This document shows, one piece after another, positions 1-5,930 of a stretch of 12,073 bases of DNA; positions within the stretch are counted from its first letter, which is position 1; every line of letters starts with the position of its first letter. Made by a program: the position numbers and the translations under genes. The stretch is from CAYVXE01 sp964455375 (GTDB lineage Bacteria; Zhuqueibacterota; Zhuqueibacteria; Oceanimicrobiales; Oceanimicrobiaceae). The stretch is taken from NCBI GenBank assembly GCA_964455375.1, contig CAYVXE010000122.1:1-12073 (forward strand), written 5' to 3'. The notes under the pieces are model-generated. The model made no database searches. It was not told where the DNA came from and saw only the letters and a list, made by a program, of their open reading frames with translations.

Positions 1-246
1 TTTGATTTTACGATGTTCCATTCTCATTATTGTAGTTGGGCCTGAGTTACTCATCCCCGTCTTATTTTCAAATAGAGGAAACAATATTTCTTCCTCCCAG
101 ACGATATGTTTCTGCAGACCAATCTTAAATTCATGGAACAAACTTTTTGCTTTACTTTTGTCGCTGTTTTTTACTGTCCTGAACTCTTTGAATATATTAT
201 CTAATCTGTCGTGATCTTCTCCCATAAAATTTAGTACTGTTTCCAT
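1..246 (-). CDS. Hemerythrin-domain protein, N-terminal 82 residues (cut by window edge)
   Basis: The gene starts with ATG at 246-244 and stays open to base 1, giving exactly 82 codons with no stop; the C-terminus is outside the window. An AGGAG ribosome-binding site at 253-257 lies 6 bases upstream of the start. The protein has the helical, His/Glu-rich pattern of hemerythrin-like proteins: EDHDRL (His12), HIVWEEE (His47 with Glu51-53) followed by ILFPLFE, and MEHRK (His78). In this family such residues bind a di-iron centre that binds O2 or senses it. Cellular location is probably cytosolic, since no signal peptide is visible. It follows the thiolase on the same strand after 318 bases, so it may be a separate unit or the tail of the operon. 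Its codon use is AT-richer than the genes upstream. Remaining ligands must lie in the missing part. The family call is fairly sure; the physiological role is not. Confidence 0.8.
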   Translation of the reverse strand, partial: METVLNFMGEDHDRLDNIFKEFRTVKNSDKSKAKSLFHEFKIGLQKHIVWEEEILFPLFENKTGMSNSGPTTIMRMEHRKIK

Positions 247-359
247 AGTTCACTCCTATGCTATTAGTTTGTTTTTAGAGTATTCATAAAAGTTTCCTGA
301 CCCGCAGTTTGCATTGTGTCTTAGCGCCTTACAGGCAAGAATTTATAGTATTTACCGGT

Positions 360-387
360 AATCTTTTGCATTTTTTTGCAAAAGATT
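360..387. repeat. Perfect inverted repeat, 11-base arms, 6-base loop
   Basis: The arms AATCTTTTGCA (360-370) and TGCAAAAGATT (377-387) are exact reverse complements around a TTTTTT loop. The repeat lies 114 bases upstream of the left hemerythrin start and 178 bases after the thiolase stop. The stem is AT-rich and no T-run follows on the minus strand, so it is a poor Rho-independent terminator. It could be an operator for the hemerythrin gene or part of a dispersed repeat. It also presents two TGCA words six bases apart. Confidence 0.7.
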
Positions 388-435
388 GTCTGTGCAGAAA
401 AAGGCAAACTTTTTTATCAACTTGCTTTCGTTTTT

Positions 436-465
436 CATCCGTGTGCATCCGCGTTTATCCGTGGC
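436..465. repeat. Degenerate 10-base tandem repeat, 3 units
   Basis: Three consecutive 10-base units read CATCCGTGTG, CATCCGCGTT and TATCCGTGGC. ATCCG-rich strings of this type ending in GTGGCTAAA recur in intergenic DNA of various bacterial genomes, as far as I recall. Nothing shows a coding role. Confidence 0.5.
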
Positions 466-564
466 TAAAGATTTTGTGGCTTTGCCGCGCCAGGAATAAT
501 CCAGGTTAACTACTTTTTAACATAAAGTCTGAGCACGAAGCCGGAAACTGTCTTTTCGGCAAAC

Positions 565-1755
565 TCAACCTTCCCGTTTAATCACAGTCGCCATGCTCAC
601 ACCTCCTCCGCCGCAAATTGCTCCAATCCCCATGGTTTTTTGTACCCGATTCAATGCGTAATAGAGGGTGACCAGAATGCGGGCGCCGCTTATTCCAGTG
701 GGGTGCCCCAACGCGATGGCGCCTCCATGAATATTGAGCTTGCGGCGATCCCACCGCAAAACTTTTTCGTTGGCAAGGGTCTGGCTGGCAAATGCTTCGT
801 TGACTTCGATGAGGTCCATATCGTCCAATGACATCCCGGCGTTATCCAGGGCTGCCGGTATGGACAGCGCCGGGCCTTCTCCCATGACTTCCGGAGCAAC
901 GGCGACCTGTGCATAGGACACGATGGAGAACAGCGGTTTTGTGCCGATGCGTTCTGCCATTTTTCGATGCGTCATGACCAGCGCTGTGGCCCCGTCACTC
1001 ATCTGGCAAGCATTGCCTGCAGTGACCGTTCCGTCCTTCCGGAAAACCGGTTTGAGCCTTGCCATTTTCTCCAGGTCAATTTCAGGGCGGATGGTTTCAT
1101 CTTTGTCAAATAGAAACGATGGATTTTTGCCTTTTTCCGGGACTGTGACCGGAACAATTTCATTATCAAACCAGCCATTTTGTTGTGCAGTAAATGCTTT
1201 TGCGTGACTTTCCGCAGCAAACTCATCCTGTTCCTGCCGGGAGATATTGTATATGTCGCATAAATTTTCTGCTGTGGCGCCCATGCCCTGGCCAATGAGT
1301 GGGTCGATGCTATCACTCCAACCGTCTTCCAGGATTTTGTTACCCATTTTGAAGCCGTCCCAGCGGGCGTTTTTGAACAGGTAGGGAATGGTGCTCATGC
1401 TCTCAAATCCACCAACCACCACGATTTCTGCTTCGCCGAGGCGAATGGCTTGCGTGGCAAGTGCAAGGGCTTTCATGCCGGAAGGGCAGGCCATGTTAAT
1501 AGTCACGACGGGCACAGAAATCGGAATTCCTCCCTTTACTGCAGCAGTACGCGCCGGATTGGGCCCGTTTCCCGCTTGTCGGCAGGAACCGAGAATGACA
1601 TCATCTACCTGTTCTCCTGAAATAGTTGCGCGTTTCAAGGCTTCCCGAATCGCTACCCCTCCCATTTCGAATGAAGGTATGTTTTTCAAAGAACCGCCGA
1701 ATTTTCCCAGCGGCGTTCTAACGGCCGAGATGGCGACAATTTCATCTAATTTCAT
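565..1755 (-). CDS. Thiolase (acetyl-CoA C-acyltransferase), probable 3-oxopimeloyl-CoA thiolase
   Basis: This is a 396-residue protein, the usual length for biosynthetic or degradative thiolases. The N-terminus AISAVRTPLGKFGGSL is typical. The nucleophilic cysteine is C90 in NMACPSGMKAL, the GHPTG histidine is H351, and the second cysteine is C381 in CGGGG; VNEAFA is also present. The family cleaves 3-oxoacyl-CoA with CoA to acetyl-CoA and a shortened acyl-CoA. In this operon the natural substrate is 3-oxopimeloyl-CoA, giving glutaryl-CoA plus acetyl-CoA; this is inferred from context. It is the last gene of the contiguous series, starting 30 bases after the 99-residue protein. Its ribosome-binding site is weak (AGACAGAAAAA before ATG), so translational coupling may help. 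The active-site loop reads ACPSG where many thiolases have VCGSG or LCGSG, perhaps reflecting the dicarboxylic acyl chain. Family assignment is near certain; substrate is moderate. Confidence 0.93.
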   Translation of the reverse strand: MKLDEIVAISAVRTPLGKFGGSLKNIPSFEMGGVAIREALKRATISGEQVDDVILGSCRQAGNGPNPARTAAVKGGIPISVPVVTINMACPSGMKALALATQAIRLGEAEIVVVGGFESMSTIPYLFKNARWDGFKMGNKILEDGWSDSIDPLIGQGMGATAENLCDIYNISRQEQDEFAAESHAKAFTAQQNGWFDNEIVPVTVPEKGKNPSFLFDKDETIRPEIDLEKMARLKPVFRKDGTVTAGNACQMSDGATALVMTHRKMAERIGTKPLFSIVSYAQVAVAPEVMGEGPALSIPAALDNAGMSLDDMDLIEVNEAFASQTLANEKVLRWDRRKLNIHGGAIALGHPTGISGARILVTLYYALNRVQKTMGIGAICGGGGVSMATVIKREG

Positions 1756-1785
1756 TTTTTCTGTCTATTTTATTTGTAGAAAAAG

Positions 1786-2085
1786 TTAGGTTGTTTTTCG
1801 GGTGTAGACGGCGTGAAATTTTGCAAATAATGCTTTACAACCAGCACATTCATCCTTTAAACCCTCTGCATCTACAGGCTCCAGGCGAACCTCATAACCG
1901 AGCTCACGATAACTGTCACTGGCATCTCTGGCCATTCTGGCATCGGCGATGAACCGGCGTTCCCAGCCGTCAGCGATGAGTTGCGGGTCGGGCGGGATGG
2001 TACAACCGAGATAGTTGCCGTTTTCGTTGTGGCAGCTTTTGAGAATATGCAAAGAGCTGTTCGTTCTGTTGTGTTCTACTGACAT
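1786..2085 (-). CDS. Conserved-looking 99-residue protein of unknown function with four cysteines
   Basis: I do not recognise a named family. The protein is small and soluble, with no signal peptide or membrane segment. Cysteines are at 18 (KSCHN), 28 (LGC), 80 and 83 (ECAGC), followed by FHAVYTR near the end. C18/C28 together with the C80-x2-C83 pair could form a metal or iron-sulfur site; this is inference. The middle (residues 41-71) has a WERRFIADARMARDA helix, then YRELGYEVRLEPV, a compact alpha-beta pattern. The gene follows the hemerythrin gene by 38 bases and precedes the thiolase by 30 bases, all on one strand, so it is likely co-transcribed. The nearest ribosome-binding site (GGGAGAG) lies 14 bases before the ATG, rather far. 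Coding is supported by its position in the operon and its coherent composition. A role in redox or oxygen response with the hemerythrin is possible but unproven. Confidence 0.75.
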   Translation of the reverse strand: MSVEHNRTNSSLHILKSCHNENGNYLGCTIPPDPQLIADGWERRFIADARMARDASDSYRELGYEVRLEPVDAEGLKDECAGCKALFAKFHAVYTRKTT

Positions 2086-2123
2086 GCTAAGAAGAAACTC
2101 TCCCGTTTCATGTTCTGAAACAA

Positions 2124-2729
2124 TTAATCGGACATAAATTCCGAATTGATGGTATGAATTTGAACAGCATCCACAAACGCCACACCGTACTGGTCACAAA
2201 GATTTTTTGCGATTGCCACATATTCGTTATGCCTCTGACCACCGGCATCGGTTTCGATTTGTCTGAAATCATTCATTAAGTCATTCGCCGCATGTTCATT
2301 GAGTATCTGACCGGCCATGGGAAACAAAACCTGATCTTCCTTGCTGATATGCGCTGAAAGTAAATGGATGAAGTCTCCGGCATTCTGGGAAAACGACTGC
2401 AACGCGTTGGAGTCACCTGCAGCGGCTTTGGCGATTTCTCTGGCCATGCCGCGTACGAAACTTCTTCCGTCATCGTGTTCCATCAGCATGACGCCGATTG
2501 GACCACCCTGTTTGGGAATGCCGTTTTCCTGCATGACGATAAATAAACGCGCTTCTTCTTTGGAATGATGACAGCCGTCGGCGAAATTTTTGAAAAAATC
2601 AATGGCGGTTTGTGCGGACTCTGCATTGAGTTTACCGTTCTGTTCTGCCTCATCAACTATTTTTTGCAGGCATTCAAGGACTTTCATAATCACCCGGTGT
2701 TCTTCGTAAAGGACATCTGTGGCTTGCAT
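2124..2729 (-). CDS. Hemerythrin-domain protein inside the benzoyl-CoA operon
   Basis: The 201-residue protein has the di-iron ligand pattern of hemerythrin-like (HHE) domains in order: EEHRV (His11), CHHSKEE (His54/His55, Glu58/59), MEHDDGR (Glu84, His85), and HLLSAHISKEDQVLFP (His122, His127, Glu131). The rest (140-201) is a C-terminal extension without recognisable motifs. Such proteins bind O2 or act in sensing and iron or redox stress; no signal peptide or membrane segment is seen, so it should be cytosolic. The ribosome-binding site GGAGAA precedes the ATG closely. It starts 21 bases after the last benzoyl-CoA reductase gene on the same strand, so it is almost surely in the operon. Because class I benzoyl-CoA reductase is oxygen-sensitive, a role in buffering or sensing O2 near the reductase is a reasonable inference. 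I do not recall hemerythrin genes as a standard part of the Thauera, Azoarcus or Rhodopseudomonas clusters. Confidence 0.9.
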   Translation of the reverse strand: MQATDVLYEEHRVIMKVLECLQKIVDEAEQNGKLNAESAQTAIDFFKNFADGCHHSKEEARLFIVMQENGIPKQGGPIGVMLMEHDDGRSFVRGMAREIAKAAAGDSNALQSFSQNAGDFIHLLSAHISKEDQVLFPMAGQILNEHAANDLMNDFRQIETDAGGQRHNEYVAIAKNLCDQYGVAFVDAVQIHTINSEFMSD

Positions 2730-2750
2730 TTCTTTTCTCCTGAATATTGA

Positions 2751-3751
2751 TTAATTTACTGTGCTCGTTTGTTGTGCAAATCTGATTTCTCCCGGCTGTT
2801 CATTGCGAAGTTTTTGCAAGCGGATATGGCCGAGAATGGCGCAGCCCACCGCCGCCGTGAATTGTGGCATGTCATCTTCCGGGACATTTATTTTCGCCTG
2901 TACTTTTTCCCTGATGACATCCGCCAGCTTTTGCCACCGTAAAATTCCGCCCACCAGTGTGTATTCCGGTTCAGAGCGGATGCGTTTCATGAGCTGGATG
3001 GAACGATCGGTGAGCGATAGAATGGCGCCGTACATAATATCTTCCGGAGGAACGCCTTCTGAAAGATGGCTGATGACTTCCGATTCCGCAAATACGGCAC
3101 AGACGCCGGAAATGGGCACCTGCTCCTTGGAAAGGTCCAGCAGCGGGCCGATGTCTTCGGTTTTGTACCCCATGTAGTGCACGGTTTTTTCCAGAAAAGC
3201 GCCGGTACCGGAGGCGCATTTATCGTTCAATCGGAACGTGGCGACTTTTGCCCGCGCGTCGATGCGGCTGGCCTTCATCGTTTGTCCACCGATATCTAAC
3301 ACTGTTCTTGTACCGGGGAAAAGAAAATTCGCACCGCGGGCAGTGGCAGTCAAATCGGTTACCTGTANNNNNNNNNNNNNNNNNNNNNNNNNNNNNNNNN
3401 NNNNNNNNNNNNNNNNNNNNNNNNNNNNNNNNNNNNNNNNNNNNNNNNNNNNNNNNNNNNNNNNNNNCCGGGGAAAAGAAAATTCGCACCGCGGGCAGTG
3501 GCAGTCAAATCGGTTACCTGTAGATCCCGGAACGGAATCAAATGGCGGCCGTAACCTGTGGTGATGATGTAGGAAATGTCGTCCTTAGTCAGACCCGCAG
3601 CAGCCGTCACGTCTTCGGTGACTTGCTGTGCGACCTCTTTCAACTTAGACCCGGTTTGCGCCATTTTGTGGGCGAGAATATCTTTGTTTTCATTCAAAAT
3701 AACGGCTTTGGTGTAGGTCGAGCCAACGTCGAGACCCAGTGTGTAATCCAT
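2751..3751 (-). CDS. Benzoyl-CoA reductase ATPase subunit (BcrA/BcrD family, last position), split by an assembly gap
   Basis: As given, the gene contains 100 Ns plus a 55-base duplication, making 1001 bases and breaking the frame. Removing the Ns and one copy leaves 846 bases, or 281 residues plus stop. The joined protein has the BcrA/BcrD/HgdC ATPase layout: phosphate-binding LDVGSTYTK (6-15), TTGYGR (64-69), DIGGQ (101-105), NDKCASGTG with C127, and GVCAVFAESEV with C166. The two cysteines are expected to hold half of a [4Fe-4S] cluster bridging the two ATPase subunits, which drive ATP-dependent electron transfer to the BcrB/C core. All these motifs fall at the same residue numbers as in the 270-residue paralogue upstream. 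The residue after GGQ is Thr106 instead of Asp. The start lies 1 base after the previous stop, with a strong GGAGGTG site inside that gene's end. VTDLTATARGANFLFPG looks more BcrA-like to me, but the A/D (bzdP/bzdQ) assignment is tentative. Confidence 0.9.
3313..3522. other. Scaffold gap: 100 Ns flanked by an identical 55-base duplication
   Basis: Bases 3368-3467 are exactly 100 Ns. The 55 bases before them (3313-3367) and the 55 after (3468-3522) are identical, both beginning CCGGGGAAAAG and ending GTTACCTGTA. A round 100-N spacer and a 55-base overlap are typical of a scaffolder joining two contigs that share one assembly k-mer. The real genome most likely has a single copy and no gap. Collapsing it removes 155 bases and restores the ATPase reading frame. 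Confidence 0.93.
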
Positions 3752-3752
3752 G

Positions 3753-4565
3753 CTAATTCACCTCCTTCGCCACAGGTTTCCTGCTTGCTAAGATATGGTC
3801 TAACGCGAATAGCGCCGCACCTAAGGCTCCCATAAAATGCGAGTCATCACCGACATTGACTTTTTTCTTCAAACCTTCTTCAAGCGCTTTTACCATGCCG
3901 GTATTTTTTGCCACGCCGCCGGTAAACGTAATTTCATCTTCAACGCCGACCCGGCGCAGCAGCCCTACGGAACGGGCGGCGATGGATTGATGCACGCCCC
4001 ACAAAATATCCTCGACCTTTTTGCCTTTGCCCAGCCACGACAAAACTTCGGACTCGGCAAAAACAGTGCAAGTCGTACTGATGCGCACCGCCTTTTCCGA
4101 TAATAACGCAGTCGGTCCTAATTCGCTGAGTGGAATATCCAACGCCATCGATGCAGCGCCTAAAAAACGTCCGGTCCCGGCGGCGCATTTGTCGTTCATG
4201 CAAAAGTCGATAATTTTACCATCCGGACTGACCCGGATGGCCTTGCTGTCCTGTCCGCCCATGTCGATGACGGTTTGCGTTTTCGGAAACATGTGTACAG
4301 CGCCACGACCGTGACAGCTTATTTCCGTGACTTGCTTGTTGCCAAATGTGACTTTGTAACGGCCGTAGCCCGTGCCGATGACATAGTCTACCATCTCGTC
4401 GCCAAGATGCCCGGCTTTTAGTGCTTGCTGAAACGCTTTCTCGGCTGCGGCAGTGACATTCGCACCCGTATCGATGAGTGATCGTGCTACAATTTTCTGA
4501 CTTTCATTTATGATGACTGCTTTGGTCTGTGTGGAGCCAACATCCACACCTGCTGCAAAAGACAT
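3753..4565 (-). CDS. Benzoyl-CoA reductase ATPase subunit (BcrA/BcrD family, third position)
   Basis: The 270-residue protein is one of the two ATP-binding subunits of class I benzoyl-CoA reductase, in the same family as the 2-hydroxyglutaryl-CoA dehydratase activator HgdC. Motifs: GVDVGSTQTK (6-15), GTGYGR (64-69), KQVTEISCHGRGA (77-89), DMGGQDSK (101-108), NDKCAAGTG with C127, TTCTVFAESEV with C166, and FTGGVAKN near the C-terminus. C127 and C166 should ligate the [4Fe-4S] cluster shared with the second ATPase subunit. It follows bcrB by 52 bases with a good CAGGAGAG ribosome-binding site, and its stop is separated from the next ATG by one base. The short length matches bzd-type ATPase subunits; the Thauera BcrA subunit is much longer (about 48 kDa). 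By gene order (N-O-P-Q) it would be the bzdP position, while its sequence looks BcrD-like to me, so I give no symbol. Family certainty is high. Confidence 0.93.
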   Translation of the reverse strand: MSFAAGVDVGSTQTKAVIINESQKIVARSLIDTGANVTAAAEKAFQQALKAGHLGDEMVDYVIGTGYGRYKVTFGNKQVTEISCHGRGAVHMFPKTQTVIDMGGQDSKAIRVSPDGKIIDFCMNDKCAAGTGRFLGAASMALDIPLSELGPTALLSEKAVRISTTCTVFAESEVLSWLGKGKKVEDILWGVHQSIAARSVGLLRRVGVEDEITFTGGVAKNTGMVKALEEGLKKKVNVGDDSHFMGALGAALFALDHILASRKPVAKEVN

Positions 4566-4617
4566 GATTCTCTCCTGTTTTTTAATTTCAAGAATTTCCT
4601 GGAAGCAAAGACTCCAT

Positions 4618-5916
4618 TTACACCGCTGCCGCCGTTTGTCTTCTGGAATTCATTCCTTCAAAAAAAGCGTCAATCCGGTTTTTCATTTGCGCTTCCGAGA
4701 CCACGCGTTTATCCATCAAATCGGATTCGATGAACAGTGTGGCGATGTCTTTGTTGTTCATCACGTAGCGCCGTCCATCCGCAAGTCCCGTTGAAACCGT
4801 GCGGCAGCTTTTAATCGGATGATAAATAACACCGTCAATTTTGAATGGATCCGCTAACGACAGAATCGCTTCCTGCTGATGGAACATGCTGTCCATGGCA
4901 TCGCGTACACTTATGAGAACGCCTTCCGCCAGACTGTCGATGGGATTTTTCAGGTCATACTGGAAGCCAAGGTTCGTTCCTCCCGAAGCAAACCATAAAT
5001 AAGTGGAATGTACAAAAACGCCGTCCCAGTCGGTGAAAAATTCATTAAACCGGCGAAAGATTGGGTAGCAGGGAACACCTACAAAGAAAAGACGAAATTT
5101 TTCAGCGGTCAACGTGCCGATACCGTTTTCCGATTTGTACTTCATTTCTTCCACGAGGTTTTTGAAATAGTCACTGCCAGCTTTCGTTCCCCGCAACCCG
5201 TTGGTAACGCCTAAGAAAATCGTACCGTCTGTCAGTGCATTGAAAACCGCCGGCTGATGTTGGTTGAAGTTCAGAACTTCTTTCCAGTAGCGGCTCATGT
5301 CATTGGCGTAGCTGAGTATTTCCCTGAATTTGTCGATATCGAATTTTTGGCCGGAAACTTTTTCGCACACTTTGATGAGCTCTTTGAGCTGCCCGGCAAC
5401 ATATTTCCGGTCATTTTCGAAATCCGGATCACCGCTCCAGGTTTGAGTGCCTGCGGCTCTCGTGCCGGGAATGTCGATGGTGACGGTTGGAATGTCATAC
5501 ATCCGCTCCCAGATTTCCGCCCATTTGATGTAGGTGTTGCAGGCATTCGTCAGGACCGCGATGCTCGGCTTGGGAATCCGGCCCATGGGATGTTCACCGC
5601 CTTTTAACTGCACAGCCACGTCGGCTTTTACGTAACCGCAAATATCCGGCGAATAGCCGTAATCTTCGGCTTCATTGAGAAAATCAGATGCCACCCGTCG
5701 CACCGCGGTCTGCAATGAGTTGATCTCCGGAAAGACTACCGGGAAATCGAATGTTTTTAAAATTTCATTCAGGCTGCCCATGACAAATACGTAGGCAGCG
5801 CCTTTTCCCTGGTTTGCGGTTTCTGTGAGTTCGGTGAACCATTGGCGGAAAAGTCCGGCGCCTTCACGGTTGCCGCGTCCCACAAGCTCTTCTGTATTTT
5901 GAATTTTGTTGGTCAT
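4618..5916 (-). CDS. bcrB: Benzoyl-CoA reductase subunit B (BcrB/BzdO)
   Basis: The 432-residue protein belongs to the HgdA/HgdB-like 2-hydroxyacyl-CoA dehydratase/benzoyl-CoA reductase family. With BcrC it forms the catalytic module that carries iron-sulfur clusters and reduces the aromatic ring of benzoyl-CoA to cyclohexa-1,5-diene-1-carbonyl-CoA. Visible features are an early helical segment, FPVVFPEINSLQ (58-69), SPDICGYVKADV with C93, VLTNACNTYIKW with C126, GVPCYPIFRRF near residue 310, and a conserved SCRTVSTGLADGRR stretch close to the C-terminus. The cysteines are candidate cluster ligands. Length fits BcrB/BzdO (roughly 430-450). It lies between bcrC, 14 bases upstream, and the first ATPase gene, 52 bases downstream, with a GAGGT ribosome-binding site 8 bases before the ATG. 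No defect is seen. Cytosolic. Confidence 0.94.
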   Translation of the reverse strand: MTNKIQNTEELVGRGNREGAGLFRQWFTELTETANQGKGAAYVFVMGSLNEILKTFDFPVVFPEINSLQTAVRRVASDFLNEAEDYGYSPDICGYVKADVAVQLKGGEHPMGRIPKPSIAVLTNACNTYIKWAEIWERMYDIPTVTIDIPGTRAAGTQTWSGDPDFENDRKYVAGQLKELIKVCEKVSGQKFDIDKFREILSYANDMSRYWKEVLNFNQHQPAVFNALTDGTIFLGVTNGLRGTKAGSDYFKNLVEEMKYKSENGIGTLTAEKFRLFFVGVPCYPIFRRFNEFFTDWDGVFVHSTYLWFASGGTNLGFQYDLKNPIDSLAEGVLISVRDAMDSMFHQQEAILSLADPFKIDGVIYHPIKSCRTVSTGLADGRRYVMNNKDIATLFIESDLMDKRVVSEAQMKNRIDAFFEGMNSRRQTAAAV

Positions 5917-5930
5917 GGATTTTACCTCAT

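Larger units (their letters stand above)
247..564. other. Intergenic spacer between thiolase and left hemerythrin gene
   Basis: I see no credible gene in these 318 bases. They hold a perfect 11+11 inverted repeat (360-387), a degenerate tandem repeat (436-465), and a weak imperfect hairpin just after the thiolase stop (about 540-560) with no T-tract. The ribosome-binding site of the left hemerythrin gene is at 253-257. I could not identify a convincing promoter for that gene, so whether it is transcribed with the operon is open. Confidence 0.7.

Noticed and set aside
2..214. Open frame of 70 codons on the plus strand
   Set aside because: It is the antisense of the partial hemerythrin gene, which has a proper ribosome-binding site and family motifs.
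309..509. Open frame of 66 codons on the plus strand
   Set aside because: It runs through the inverted and tandem repeats of the spacer, has no ribosome-binding site and no recognisable protein pattern.
540..560. Possible Rho-independent terminator after the thiolase
   Set aside because: The hairpin is imperfect (GCCG-AAA against TTTCCGGC) and is not followed by a T-tract on the minus strand.
2751..3353. Separate 200-residue gene starting at a TTG
   Set aside because: It is the C-terminal part of the ATPase; the TTG is an internal Leu codon in VTDLTATARG and is duplicated by the assembly error.
3248..3564. Plus-strand open frames running through the N gap
   Set aside because: They exist only because unknown bases do not create stops, and they lie antisense to the ATPase gene.
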